Position numbers and translations under genes: made by a program. 64,000 bases of DNA from Alkanindiges hydrocarboniclasticus. Lineage in GTDB: Bacteria; Pseudomonadota; Gammaproteobacteria; Pseudomonadales; Moraxellaceae. The notes beneath the pieces were generated by a model. That model saw only the letters and a list, made by a program, of their open reading frames with translations, was not told where the DNA came from and searched no databases. Shown here piece by piece: positions 17,728-27,004 of the stretch (position 1 is its first letter; each line of letters opens with the position of its first letter). The stretch spans positions 1 to 64,000 of the forward strand of contig NZ_MLCN01000029.1 of NCBI RefSeq assembly GCF_001982605.1, given 5' to 3'.

Positions 17728-18537
17728 TTAACTGCAATCCCAGTTATAAAGCACCTTTGAAAAATCCCTGTTTTTTAAATCTTCCGGGCGGATAAAAAAG
17801 TTAGCCACACCTACATCGCCCCACATGATATCCACATCGCTTGAGTAATCACTATCCATTTGAAATAGCAATATATAATCCTGAATATCCTGATCATATT
17901 CGCGCGGATCAGCCTGTGTAAAAAATGGATAGCCACCTAGCTTGTGGCCTGTACTGCCAAACTGTTCATTATAAATTTCATAAAACTGGTCATTTTCATC
18001 ACCGCTATAAGGTTCACGCAGCATCCAGCGCGAAAACGAGAAGTCGCTCAGAGAAACAGGTGCCTGTTTCAGCACGGCATGTAAAGCATATTGTCCGGTT
18101 ATTGGGGTTAAACGATCTGGTATCTGGGGTAGAAAGCCAAAATCGGTCAGAAGCTGACTTTCATCACGAATTACTTCTTCAAAATACACGACCCGGAAAC
18201 TATCCTGCTTGAATGGCTGGTCAAAATCAGCGCCATACAGGTCATCATCAGCGGCAATATAAAACTGCAATATGCCTTGATCCGGAAAATTTTCTAGCGT
18301 TGGTAACTCGGCAAAATTAAATTGCGCCAGTAACACCAGCGGGCTGCCTTCATCATCCACAGGATACGGCTGGTCTAAGGGTGAATAAGGCAAGCCACCA
18401 AACTTGCTTTGCCATAAATCAAGCTGTGCAGCGGGTTTGGCTTCAATGGCAAGATAAGACTTTAAGCTGCTTTGAATGCCTTGTTCCAGCGGTTTTAATA
18501 TTTCTGGTAGGTTTGATAAATCAATGTGCTGCATCAT
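17728..18537 (-). CDS. YwqG-like (DUF1963) protein
   Basis: 269 residues from the ATG at 18537, which follows AGGAAAG; the frame extends to 18606 without a ribosome site. Family features include FGGLPYSP near residue 45, LLAQFNFAELP, GILQFYIAADDDLYG and, near the end, GDVGVANFFIRPEDL. The YwqG family is widespread but of unknown function, often in cytosolic stress-related contexts. Confidence 0.8.
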   Translation of the reverse strand: MMQHIDLSNLPEILKPLEQGIQSSLKSYLAIEAKPAAQLDLWQSKFGGLPYSPLDQPYPVDDEGSPLVLLAQFNFAELPTLENFPDQGILQFYIAADDDLYGADFDQPFKQDSFRVVYFEEVIRDESQLLTDFGFLPQIPDRLTPITGQYALHAVLKQAPVSLSDFSFSRWMLREPYSGDENDQFYEIYNEQFGSTGHKLGGYPFFTQADPREYDQDIQDYILLFQMDSDYSSDVDIMWGDVGVANFFIRPEDLKNRDFSKVLYNWDCS

Positions 18538-18647
18538 GGCTTTCCTATAGTTTTTTTGAGTTATAAAGGATTGTAGTTTACAGGGCAACTTAGTTTGGTC
18601 ATGCATTGACGCGTGGCCTATCCATAATTTTAATTAGTGTGCTCAAT

Positions 18648-19112
18648 ATGAATCACGTCACACCACATCACAATCAAAGCAATTATTTGAAACGCTTATT
18701 AAGGCTGACTGTAGCAAGTCTTTTGTTCTGGCTAGTGGTTTATATGCTATGGGAATTTATCGTGTTACTTATGACTGGTTTATCGTATGTTCCTGTATCT
18801 TCACTCGATAGTTCGCCATTTATATTAGCAACTTTTTTTGCATTAATTGTTTTTATATCTGGCTTACCTTGTCAACTGATGTGGCTGTTTTTAACCGCAT
18901 GGGATGATCCAGTAAATACTGATGGAAATACAGTATATGTGCTCATAGCGTCCTTTATAAATGGCTTATGTTTTTCTATTTATGAGCTGGCTCGATCTAA
19001 TTCCGCACCTATTTCAATAGCGATAGTGGTTACCTTATTAAGTGTTGTTTGCAGCCTGTTTGGTAGTTATTTTATCCTGATAATCTATCAAAAATTATAT
19101 GGCAATCGTTAA
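18648..19112 (+). CDS. Hypothetical inner-membrane protein with four predicted helices
   Basis: 154 residues from ATG at 18648; an in-frame TTG at 18606 would add 14. Four hydrophobic stretches (beginning ~residues 21, 54, 93, 124) suggest a small integral membrane protein. No family recognised. Its codons are AT-richer than its neighbours. It diverges from the YwqG-like gene and is followed by a good terminator, which supports its being real. Confidence 0.6.
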   Translation: MNHVTPHHNQSNYLKRLLRLTVASLLFWLVVYMLWEFIVLLMTGLSYVPVSSLDSSPFILATFFALIVFISGLPCQLMWLFLTAWDDPVNTDGNTVYVLIASFINGLCFSIYELARSNSAPISIAIVVTLLSVVCSLFGSYFILIIYQKLYGNR

Positions 19113-19117
19113 TAAAC

Positions 19118-19145
19118 AATCCCGCCATATCGACGGGATTTTTAT
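19118..19145 (+). terminator. Rho-independent terminator of the membrane-protein gene
   Basis: Stem AATCCCG / CGGGATT with a 9-nt loop, followed by TTTTATT. Confidence 0.75.
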
Positions 19146-19162
19146 TAACCACTCACCTTTGA

Positions 19163-20719
19163 TCAATTACTACGGATCAAATAATCAAAGGCACTGAGCG
19201 CGGCTTTAGCGCCATCACCGGTGGCAATAATGATTTGCTTGTACGGTGTGGTGGTGGCATCACCGGCTGCAAACACGCCGGGAACAGAAGTTTCACCACG
19301 GGCATCCACCACAATTTCACCCCGTGGCGACAACTCCACACCACTGTCTTTGAGCCAGTCAGTGTTGGGCAGCAAGCCAATTTGCACAAAAATGCCTTCC
19401 AGCTCAATGGTATTCAGTGAGTCCCCAATTCGGTCTTTATACACCAGACCCGTAACTTTTTGACCATCACCCAGCACTTCAGTGGTTTGTGCACTGGTAA
19501 TCACGCGCACGTTTGGCAGGCTGGCGAGTTTCTTTTGCAACACGGCATCAGCACGCAACTTGCTGTCAAACTCCAGCAAAGTCACTTCCTTCACAATACC
19601 GGCCAGATCAATCGCGGCTTCCACACCAGAGTTTCCACCGCCAATGACTGCCACGCGCTTGCCCTTAAACAGCGGGCCATCACAATGCGGGCAAAAGGCC
19701 ACGCCTTTGGTTTTGTACTGTTCCTCGCCCGGCACATTCATTTCACGCCAGCGCGCACCAGTGGACAAAATCACGGTTCGGCTTTTTAAGGTTGCCCCGT
19801 TTTCCAGTTCAATTTCAATCAAGTCATCCAGATCACCGGTTTTAAGCGCCTTGGCTCGTTGCAGGTTCATGATGTCCACGTCATAGGCACGCACGTGTTG
19901 TTCCATGGCAGCAGCCAGTTTTGGCCCGTCAGTTTCTGCTACAGAAATAAAGTTTTCAATCGCCAGCGTATCCAGTACCTGTCCGCCAAAGCGTTCGGCC
20001 AGCACACCAGTGTTAATGCCCTTACGAGCCGCATACACCGCAGCAGCTGCACCGGCTGGGCCACCACCCACCACCAGCACGTCAAACACGTCTTTGGCAT
20101 TCAGTTTTTCAGCATCGCGCGCGCCACTATTGGCATCCAACTTGGTGACAATTTCTTCCAGCGTCATACGGCCTTGGCCAAACTGTTCGCCGTCCCTAAA
20201 CACCATCGGCACGGCCAGAATCTGACGCTGCTCGACTTCCTGCTGGAAGAACGCACCATCAATCATGGTGGCCTGTGTGCCGGGATTATAAATGGCAATC
20301 AGGTTCAGCGCCTGTACCACATCAGGACAGTTATGGCAGCTTAAGGACACAAATACTTCGAGGTTACTGCTCAGGTTTAGACTTTTAATCTGATTCAGTA
20401 ATTCATCCGAAATCTTGGGCGCATAACCACTGACCTGCAACAGCGCCAGAATTAATGAGGTAAATTCATGACCCATCGGCAAGCCGGCAAAATGTACGCG
20501 TGGCTGCTCACCGGTTTTTGCAATGCCAAAGCTGGGAAGACGGCTATTGGTACCATCAAAACGTGCAGTCACCTGATCCGACAAACTGGCAACCTGCGTT
20601 ACAAAGTCACGGATCTTGCCAGCTTTGTCCGAATCATCCAGCGACGCCACAATCTCAATCGGGGATTCCAGACGCTGCAAGTAAGTGGCCAGTTGGTCTT
20701 TAATGGCTTGTTCTAACAT
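19163..20719 (-). CDS. ahpF: Alkyl hydroperoxide reductase subunit F
   Basis: 518 residues, normal. An N-terminal double thioredoxin-like domain carries the redox pair in SCHNCPDVV, then an FAD domain ([17 protein letters not shown]), the active-site CPHC in [12 protein letters not shown], and an NAD domain. It reduces AhpC with NAD(P)H. A dyad upstream (20806-20829) matches one upstream of ahpC. ahpF and ahpC are separate genes 269 bp apart on the same strand, with a terminator after ahpC. Confidence 0.97.
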   Translation of the reverse strand: MLEQAIKDQLATYLQRLESPIEIVASLDDSDKAGKIRDFVTQVASLSDQVTARFDGTNSRLPSFGIAKTGEQPRVHFAGLPMGHEFTSLILALLQVSGYAPKISDELLNQIKSLNLSSNLEVFVSLSCHNCPDVVQALNLIAIYNPGTQATMIDGAFFQQEVEQRQILAVPMVFRDGEQFGQGRMTLEEIVTKLDANSGARDAEKLNAKDVFDVLVVGGGPAGAAAAVYAARKGINTGVLAERFGGQVLDTLAIENFISVAETDGPKLAAAMEQHVRAYDVDIMNLQRAKALKTGDLDDLIEIELENGATLKSRTVILSTGARWREMNVPGEEQYKTKGVAFCPHCDGPLFKGKRVAVIGGGNSGVEAAIDLAGIVKEVTLLEFDSKLRADAVLQKKLASLPNVRVITSAQTTEVLGDGQKVTGLVYKDRIGDSLNTIELEGIFVQIGLLPNTDWLKDSGVELSPRGEIVVDARGETSVPGVFAAGDATTTPYKQIIIATGDGAKAALSAFDYLIRSN

Positions 20720-20805
20720 CGTTCAATCTCCAAAGTTCCAGTCATTGTTCAATAGGTCTATCTTAGGCTAGCTTTTATGATTGGTAAAACAGAATAATTT
20801 TATAA

Positions 20806-20829
20806 AATTAATCGAATTTTTAGATTAAT
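20806..20829. promoter_or_regulatory. Candidate shared peroxide-response operator upstream of ahpF
   Basis: AATTAATCG-N7-AGATTAAT, an imperfect dyad 87-110 bp upstream of ahpF. The same motif lies at nearly the same distance upstream of ahpC. The ATCG-N7-xGAT core has the half-site spacing of OxyR-like LysR regulators (ATAG-N7-CTAT in E. coli), so OxyR is the likely but unproven binder. Confidence 0.5.
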
Positions 20830-20884
20830 TAGCCTTGACGCGACGTTTACCTTAAAAAATTGTCCGCGTTGACCAAGGCCAATT

Positions 20885-20929
20885 TTAAAAATAAAAATCC
20901 GCGCTAACTTGATCAAGCCAGCGCGGATT
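20885..20929 (-). terminator. Rho-independent terminator of ahpC
   Basis: Stem AATCCGCGCT / AGCGCGGATT with a 14-nt loop; on the minus strand followed by TTTATTTTTA. It separates ahpC from ahpF. Confidence 0.8.
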
Positions 20930-20987
20930 CCTGTTTAAATCTATAGTGCTGATGGATTAATAATTTTTAGCAATCCATCAAGCCAGC

Positions 20988-21551
20988 TTAGATTTTACCC
21001 ACCAGATCAATGGAAGGTGCCAGTGTTTCGTCACCTTCTTTCCACTTGGCTGGGCAAACTTCACCTGGATGCGCATGCACATACTGGGCAGCTTTTACCT
21101 TGCGCAGCAGTTCCTGGGCATCGCGGCCAATGCCACCAGCAGTGATTTCAACAATCTGGATTTTGCCGTCTGGGTCAACCACAAATGTACCACGGTCAGC
21201 CAGGCCATCAGTTTCAATCAGCACGTCAAAGTTACGTGCCAGTGTCCACGTAGGGTCGCCAATCATGGGGTATTGCAGCTTGCCAATGACGTCAGAGGTA
21301 TCGTGCCAAGCCTTGTGGGTAAAGTGGGTGTCAGTAGAAACAGAGTAAATTTCTACGCCCAGCTTCTTGAATTCTTCGTAGTTGTCGGCCAAATCACCCA
21401 GTTCAGTTGGGCATACAAAGGTAAAGTCAGCAGGGTAGAAAAATACAACAGACCATTTGCCTTTCAGGTCTGCTTCAGACACATCAACAAAGTTACCGTT
21501 GTGATAAGCGGTTGCTTTAAATGGTTTTACTTCGGTATTAATTAAGCTCAT
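20988..21551 (-). CDS. ahpC: Peroxiredoxin AhpC
   Basis: 187 residues, normal. The peroxidatic cysteine is Cys47 in [11 protein letters not shown] and the resolving cysteine lies in [11 protein letters not shown] near the C-terminus, the typical 2-Cys pattern. It reduces peroxides and is recycled by AhpF. A dyad 97-120 bp upstream matches that of ahpF. Confidence 0.97.
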   Translation of the reverse strand: MSLINTEVKPFKATAYHNGNFVDVSEADLKGKWSVVFFYPADFTFVCPTELGDLADNYEEFKKLGVEIYSVSTDTHFTHKAWHDTSDVIGKLQYPMIGDPTWTLARNFDVLIETDGLADRGTFVVDPDGKIQIVEITAGGIGRDAQELLRKVKAAQYVHAHPGEVCPAKWKEGDETLAPSIDLVGKI

Positions 21552-21647
21552 TAATCGTGCTCCCTAAGTTTCAATGTTGGGTAAGAGTGGATGCAGGGCT
21601 AAGATTAAGCCCAGTTTTATAATTGTTCAAACAGTAATTATTTTTTG

Positions 21648-21671
21648 AATTAATCGTTTTTTCCGATTATT
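21648..21671. promoter_or_regulatory. Candidate shared peroxide-response operator upstream of ahpC
   Basis: AATTAATCG-N7-CGATTATT, same geometry as the ahpF element. The left half-site is identical in 9 of 9 bases and the right half differs by two. Confidence 0.5.
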
Positions 21672-21809
21672 ATTGAGTTTTTTAAACGTCCTTCTTCTAT
21701 GGTTAAGCTTAATTGCTTGAAAGAAAAGCTATTTTTAATAGGATCAGTCTTTTACAAGGCTAAAACAACCTGAAATCCGCCCAAATGGTTGAAATAAATT
21801 ACATTTCTT

Positions 21810-22145
21810 TTAAAAAAGATACAAACTGAAATAAACCATAATGCCTGCCAAGCACAGCATGGGTAAGTGGCGATAAACATACAGTAAATATTGCCCCAAT
21901 TGGCTGGTTGCCAGTGTCAGGCCAGTGTGCAGGGTTTTTAGTGCGCCATAGAAGGCCAACACAAAAGCCACCGTGGCAAAGCTCAGCGCATAAAAGTACA
22001 CCACAATCTGGTCAGCCATGTGAAACTGCTGGATAAACTGATATCCCAGATTGATCAGTGGCAGCAACAGTAACGTTAGCAAGGAATTTTTTAATACCTG
22101 CCAGTGTAGTTGGTACACCTGATGATTGAGCCAGAAATATTTCAT
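21810..22145 (-). CDS. Hypothetical small membrane protein
   Basis: 111 residues with three hydrophobic stretches (about residues 20-40, 48-67, 92-111), the last reaching the C-terminus. ATG at 22145 follows AGGAAAAGCAGG. No family recognised. It lies in the 850-bp space between ahpC and gspG; it is supported only by its start signal and membrane-like composition. Confidence 0.5.
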   Translation of the reverse strand: MKYFWLNHQVYQLHWQVLKNSLLTLLLLPLINLGYQFIQQFHMADQIVVYFYALSFATVAFVLAFYGALKTLHTGLTLATSQLGQYLLYVYRHLPMLCLAGIMVYFSLYLF

Positions 22146-22407
22146 GCCTGCTTTTCCTGAATAATGCAGCTTTTGTTCTGGGACTATTATTCCGTATGTG
22201 GTGCAGCAAACCTATTATTTTGCGTCAGTTTTTGGCTTTTATTTTGTGACTATCATGGCTAAGAAACTGGGTACTTACAAGAATTCAGGCAGTCTTAAAA
22301 ACAAGAATGATTCCGGCTTTCAATTTCATTTTGATCACTCAAAAAGCTGCTTGAGTTAAGCAGCTTTTTGAGTAAGACCAGCAAATTATTAAAACCGCTG
22401 GTTAAGC

Positions 22408-22863
22408 TTATTTTTCAAAATACAGGTCAGCATCGTTACCTTCGCCGCCTTCCTTGCCATCAGCGCCAAAGGAATACAGGTCATACGGACGGCCCTCGGA
22501 ACCCGGTGCTACATATTGCAGGTCATTGTCCCAGCTGTCTTTGGGAGCGCCACCTTTTAAGTAACCCCCTGCCATCCAGTTTTTGGCCCCGGCAGGCTGA
22601 TTAATCAGTGCGTCCAGTCCTTCCTGTGTGGTGGGGTACTTATTGTTGTCCAGCTTGTACTGATCCAGCGCACTGGCAACATTAGCCAGTGTAATCTTGC
22701 TGGTATCCACTTTGGCTTTTTCACCACGGCCCATCACGTTAGGCACAATCAGCGCAGCCAGAATACCCAGAATTACCACCACAACCATGACTTCAATTAA
22801 GGTAAAACCTTGCTGGGCACCACGTTGCATGGCACGACGGCCGTTATTTATCGATTTTTTCAT
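22408..22863 (-). CDS. gspG: Type II secretion major pseudopilin GspG
   Basis: 151 residues from ATG 22863; the frame runs upstream to 22983, but a pseudopilin leader is short and basic, as it is from this ATG. The prepilin peptidase site is QQGFTLIEVMVVVVILGIL, with cleavage after Gly and Glu5 present. GLDALINQPAG and the C-terminal GADGKEGGEGNDAD (calcium site) are typical of GspG. It forms the secretion pseudopilus. It is transcribed with gspF, the only other T2SS gene here. Confidence 0.93.
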   Translation of the reverse strand: MKKSINNGRRAMQRGAQQGFTLIEVMVVVVILGILAALIVPNVMGRGEKAKVDTSKITLANVASALDQYKLDNNKYPTTQEGLDALINQPAGAKNWMAGGYLKGGAPKDSWDNDLQYVAPGSEGRPYDLYSFGADGKEGGEGNDADLYFEK

Positions 22864-22873
22864 TACTCTGTTT

Positions 22874-22915
22874 TTCCAAAATACAAGGGTTCCAAAATAT
22901 GCTTGTTCCAAAATA
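22874..22915 (-). repeat. Three spaced copies of TTCCAAAATA in the gspG leader
   Basis: The 10-mer occurs at 22874, 22890 and 22906 with a constant 16-bp period, directly upstream of the gspG start, inside the gspF-gspG interval. It is non-coding if the 22863 start is right. Confidence 0.85.
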
Positions 22916-22999
22916 CAGTACGTTGCGTCTGCCCGATTGTAGCCTAAATTCCAGCGGATACCATGACCCGCCGTGTGATGCATACAATCTTTAACAGCA

Positions 23000-24208
23000 T
23001 CAAACCAGATTATTCATATTTACAATTGGCAGCATAACGGCCATGACAATGGTGAGCACAATGCCGGCCATAAAAATGAGCATGAGCGGCTCCAGCAAGG
23101 CCAGCAATGTGCTAATCAGGGTCGTCACTTCACGATCCTGCATATTGGCTGCCCGCGCCAGCATACTGTCCAGCTCGCCAGAAGCCTCGCCGCTACGGAT
23201 CATTTGTACCATCATGGGGGGGAAATAGCCGCTACGTTCCAGCTGGGTGGCCAGCGCGCCGCCTTCAGTCACTTTAACTGCTGCCTGTTGTACCGCATCG
23301 CGGATCAGCCAGTTGCTTGATACCGCAGCCCCAATGTGCAGGGCTTCTACCAGTGGCACGCCCGACTGGGTAAGGATTGACAGGGTACTGGCAAAGCGGG
23401 CGGAATTAATGCCTTTGCTTAATTTGGCAAATAACGGCAAGCGCAAGGTCAGGCGATCCAGCGCATAGCGGCCGGGTTCGGTACGCACAAAACGTATCAG
23501 CACCACCACAAACGCAATGGTTCCCACCAGCAAAAATGGCCAGGCCGCACGGATAAAATCACTCATGGCCATCAGCGCGCGGGTAATAAACGGTAACGCC
23601 TGCTTGGTATTGGCAAACACCTTGACAATATCCGGCACCACATAGGTCATCAGCCCCATCACAATGGCAAACGACATCAACATCAGCAGTACCGGATAAA
23701 TCATGGCACCCTGAATTTTCTTTTGCATGGCAAAGCGGTTTTCGGTGTAGTCCGCCAACTGGTTTAAGATCAAATCCAGATGGCCTGATTTTTCACCCGC
23801 TGCAATGGTGGCAATATACAGTGGCGGAAACTTGCCGGCCTGCCGGAAACCCTGTGCCAGTGAATGCCCTTCCATCACCTTGGCCCGCACAGACAACAGC
23901 AGGCTTTGCACATGGCGTTTTTCAGTTTGCCGTGCCACGGAGCGCAAGGTTTCTTCCAGTGGAATGCCAGCCGCAATCAATACGCTGAGCTGACGGGTCA
24001 CCAGTGCCAGATCATAGGCGCTTAGGCCCTTTTGAAAAAAACGCTTGCCGCCTTCGCTGGTCTTGCTTTCTTCAAGCGGCTCCACCAGTACCGGCATCCA
24101 GCTTTTATCACGCAGCTGCTGGCGAATCTGGCGGGCAGAATCACCTTCCAGCACACCTTTATGTTGCTTCCCTATACTGTCTACAGCAGTAAACTGATAT
24201 GCAGGCAT
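23000..24208 (-). CDS. gspF: Type II secretion inner-membrane platform protein GspF
   Basis: 402 residues, normal. Two tandem T2SSF domains (each with an alpha-helical cytosolic part and membrane helices) are seen; the conserved GIPLEETLRSVARQ and GEKSGHLDLILNQLADYTE mark the first and GVPLVEAL, GEASGELDSMLARAA the second. It is the platform that connects the GspE ATPase with the pseudopilus. gspE is not adjacent, as in Acinetobacter-type scattered T2SS loci. Confidence 0.94.
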   Translation of the reverse strand: MPAYQFTAVDSIGKQHKGVLEGDSARQIRQQLRDKSWMPVLVEPLEESKTSEGGKRFFQKGLSAYDLALVTRQLSVLIAAGIPLEETLRSVARQTEKRHVQSLLLSVRAKVMEGHSLAQGFRQAGKFPPLYIATIAAGEKSGHLDLILNQLADYTENRFAMQKKIQGAMIYPVLLMLMSFAIVMGLMTYVVPDIVKVFANTKQALPFITRALMAMSDFIRAAWPFLLVGTIAFVVVLIRFVRTEPGRYALDRLTLRLPLFAKLSKGINSARFASTLSILTQSGVPLVEALHIGAAVSSNWLIRDAVQQAAVKVTEGGALATQLERSGYFPPMMVQMIRSGEASGELDSMLARAANMQDREVTTLISTLLALLEPLMLIFMAGIVLTIVMAVMLPIVNMNNLV

Positions 24209-24505
24209 TTGCGGTTATTGCTCAAATCTATCCAGAATGATGTGATGGATTATGGTGGCTTTATAGGCAAATAGAAAGACATTGCCTGCCATAAAATTAT
24301 TTTTCTTAAAAGGTAGCTTTTCCTTGTGATTCGGCTGGTTGGGCAGACCTTATTGGCAGGTTACCAGCACCGCATCAGCAAATACCGATCAGAGCACCAC
24401 TGAATCATCCTGCCCTATCTGCATAACCTGCCATCCATTAAGCGAGAAAACTGCTTTTCCCGCTATGGCAATTCAGCATAAAATGCCCTGAACTGGAGTA
24501 GCTTA

Positions 24506-26878
24506 ATGACATCACTTGGACAGCAGGTTTTTACCCAAAACAGTGCTGAAGGCAATGCGCAGGACAGGGACAAAAATCCGGAAAATCATGGTGAAAGCCT
24601 GCAAAAACAGCCTGATTTAATGGGGCACATTGCCGCTCCCTTGCCAGCGCCAACTGCTATGCCGGTAGTGATTCAAGTAGCGCTGCCCGTCCCGTTATTT
24701 GATATATTTGATTATTTAGTACCCGATCACTTGCTAGGGCAGTGGCCGTTTGCCGTGGGCTGCCGTGTGTGTGTCCCGTTTGGCAAGCGCGAACTGGTGG
24801 GTATTTATCTGGGGCAAGCCACTGGCAGCGACATTCAGCTTAGCAAGCTAAAAAGTATTCACACCGTGCTGGATGATGAGTCCCTATTGCCGGATTCCAG
24901 CCTAAAACTGTTGCACTGGGCAGCGGCCTATTATCACTATCCAATTGGCGAAGTCATTAGCTGTGCCCTGCCCACCCTGTTGCGGCAGGGCCGTCCGTAT
25001 AATTTGCTGGCACAATACTGGCGTCTAACCGCAACGGCCGAACGCGAAAGCCTCAAACGTGCGCCCAAACAACTGCAAGCCTTTGACCTGCTAAAATTGC
25101 ATGATGAACACGGCGCGCCTGAAAGTGCGCTATTACTCATGGGTGCCAGTAAAAAACAGCTACAGCTACTGGAAGAAAAAGGACTGGCGGAATGCTTCTT
25201 GCAAAAAACCCAGCATCAGCCGCATCCGGTGAAGCTGGCCGAACTGCCGCTGATTCCCAATACCGAGCAGCAGCATGCAATTGATAGTATCAAGCAGCAT
25301 CTGGGCAGTTTTAAAGGGATTTTACTGGATGGCCTCACGGGGAGTGGCAAAACCGAAGTGTACCTGCAAGCCATGCAGCCCGTGCTGGAAGCGGGTCAGC
25401 AAGTGCTGGTGCTGGTGCCGGAAATTGGCCTGACCCCGCAAACGCTGGATCGCTTCCGCTCACGGTTTCAATGCGAGATTGTGGCCATGCATTCCAACCT
25501 GACTGATGTGGCGCGCTTGCAGGCCTGGCAAGCGGCACAAACCGGCCGCGCACAAATTGTCATTGGAACACGCTCGGCGGTGTTTACACCCATGCCCAAG
25601 CTGGGGCTGATTATTATTGATGAAGAACATGACGTGTCCTTTAAGCAGCAGGATACCTTTCGCTATCATGCGCGTGATGTCGCGCTGTGCCGTGGCCATC
25701 GTGAACACTGTCCAGTGGTACTAGGCTCGGCCACGCCCTGTCTGGAAAGCCTGCATCTGGTTTCCGAGGGCAAGCTGTTATCACTGAAACTGACCCAGCG
25801 TGCCGGTAATGCTGCCTTGGCCAAAATCCAGCTGATTGACCTGAAAAACCAGCCACGTGAGCATGGCCTAGCCCGCGATTTAATCGATGCCATCAAGCAG
25901 CGCCTGAAAAAACAGGAACAGGTGCTGATCTTTTTAAACCGGCGCGGCTATGCGCCAATCCTGCTATGTCCGCAATGTGCATGGCAAGCAGACTGCCCGC
26001 GCTGTGATGCGCACCTGACCGTACACCGCCAGCCCGCCGAACACCTGCATTGTCATCATTGCAATTATCAAAGCCGGTTGCCGACGGCCTGTCCGTCCTG
26101 TCAGTTTGGTGGTTTGACCCCCACCGGCATGGGCACCGCACGGCTGGAAGAAGGCTTAAATGAATTATTCCCCGACACCGACGTGCTACGGGTAGACCGC
26201 GACAGTACCAGCCGGGTGGGTAGCTGGGAACGCATTTATGAACGCGCGCATCAGGAAAAAGCGGCTATTTTGCTGGGCACGCAAATGCTAGCCAAGGGCC
26301 ATCACTTTCCGCATGTGACGCTGGTGGCCATTCTGGATGTGGACGGCGGGTTTTTAAATGTGGATTTCCGTGCGCCGGAACGCACCGCACAGCTGATTAT
26401 GCAGGTAGCAGGCCGCGCAGGCCGGGGCCAAAAAGCCGGGCTGGTGCTGATTCAAACCTTCAAGCCGGAAAACCCGCTACTGCAAATTTTAATCCAGCAG
26501 GGCTATGCTGCCTTTGCAAAAACCTGTCTGGCCGAGCGCAAAGCCATGTTGCTGCCGCCTTATCGCTATTGCGCGCTAATCCGGGCCGAAACGCCACAAG
26601 CGGAAAAATCGCTGCAATTCCTGCAACATATTTTGAGCTTGCTGTATGCCCAGCCAGATGCCAAACAACTGGAAAATTTGCCCCTTGAAATTTGGGGACC
26701 CGTCCCTGCACCCATGGAACGGCGGGCTGGTGTATTTCGTGCCCATGCGCTGATTTTTTGCAAGGATCGCCGCCTGCTGCATAGCCTGCTGGGTCACTGG
26801 TGGCTACAGGTGTACAAACTGCCTGAACGGCGTGGCGTGCGCTGTAGCATTGACATTGATGCGCAAGAGTTAAGCTAG
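24506..26878 (+). CDS. priA: Primosomal protein N' (replication restart helicase PriA)
   Basis: 790 residues, ~55 longer than usual at the N-terminus. ATG 24506 is kept because GGAG lies 8 nt upstream; the canonical start would be the ATG at 24659. Helicase motifs: GLTGSGKTEVYL (Walker A), IIIDEEHDVSFKQQ (DEEH), GSATPCLESL, QVAGRAGRG. Eight zinc-binding cysteines are in CPQCAWQADCPRC and CHHCNYQSRLPTACPSC. It restarts stalled replication forks. The ~300 bp upstream hold no other gene. Confidence 0.96.
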   Translation: MTSLGQQVFTQNSAEGNAQDRDKNPENHGESLQKQPDLMGHIAAPLPAPTAMPVVIQVALPVPLFDIFDYLVPDHLLGQWPFAVGCRVCVPFGKRELVGIYLGQATGSDIQLSKLKSIHTVLDDESLLPDSSLKLLHWAAAYYHYPIGEVISCALPTLLRQGRPYNLLAQYWRLTATAERESLKRAPKQLQAFDLLKLHDEHGAPESALLLMGASKKQLQLLEEKGLAECFLQKTQHQPHPVKLAELPLIPNTEQQHAIDSIKQHLGSFKGILLDGLTGSGKTEVYLQAMQPVLEAGQQVLVLVPEIGLTPQTLDRFRSRFQCEIVAMHSNLTDVARLQAWQAAQTGRAQIVIGTRSAVFTPMPKLGLIIIDEEHDVSFKQQDTFRYHARDVALCRGHREHCPVVLGSATPCLESLHLVSEGKLLSLKLTQRAGNAALAKIQLIDLKNQPREHGLARDLIDAIKQRLKKQEQVLIFLNRRGYAPILLCPQCAWQADCPRCDAHLTVHRQPAEHLHCHHCNYQSRLPTACPSCQFGGLTPTGMGTARLEEGLNELFPDTDVLRVDRDSTSRVGSWERIYERAHQEKAAILLGTQMLAKGHHFPHVTLVAILDVDGGFLNVDFRAPERTAQLIMQVAGRAGRGQKAGLVLIQTFKPENPLLQILIQQGYAAFAKTCLAERKAMLLPPYRYCALIRAETPQAEKSLQFLQHILSLLYAQPDAKQLENLPLEIWGPVPAPMERRAGVFRAHALIFCKDRRLLHSLLGHWWLQVYKLPERRGVRCSIDIDAQELS

Positions 26879-27004
26879 GATTTGCTCAGCGCAGTTAAAC
26901 CAGCTCACAGTAAATCCCTGCAAAATTTTGCGACTGCTTTCATATTTTTACCGCAACGTTGCCGCTAAACTGCTATAAAAGATTTTTTAGTTGTTTTGAC
27001 GACA

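Noticed and set aside
21730-21742. CTATTTTTAATAG upstream of ahpC as an OxyR site
   Set aside because: The half-site spacing is 5, not 7, and only one dimer half is present. The ATTAATCG dyad fits both ahp genes better.
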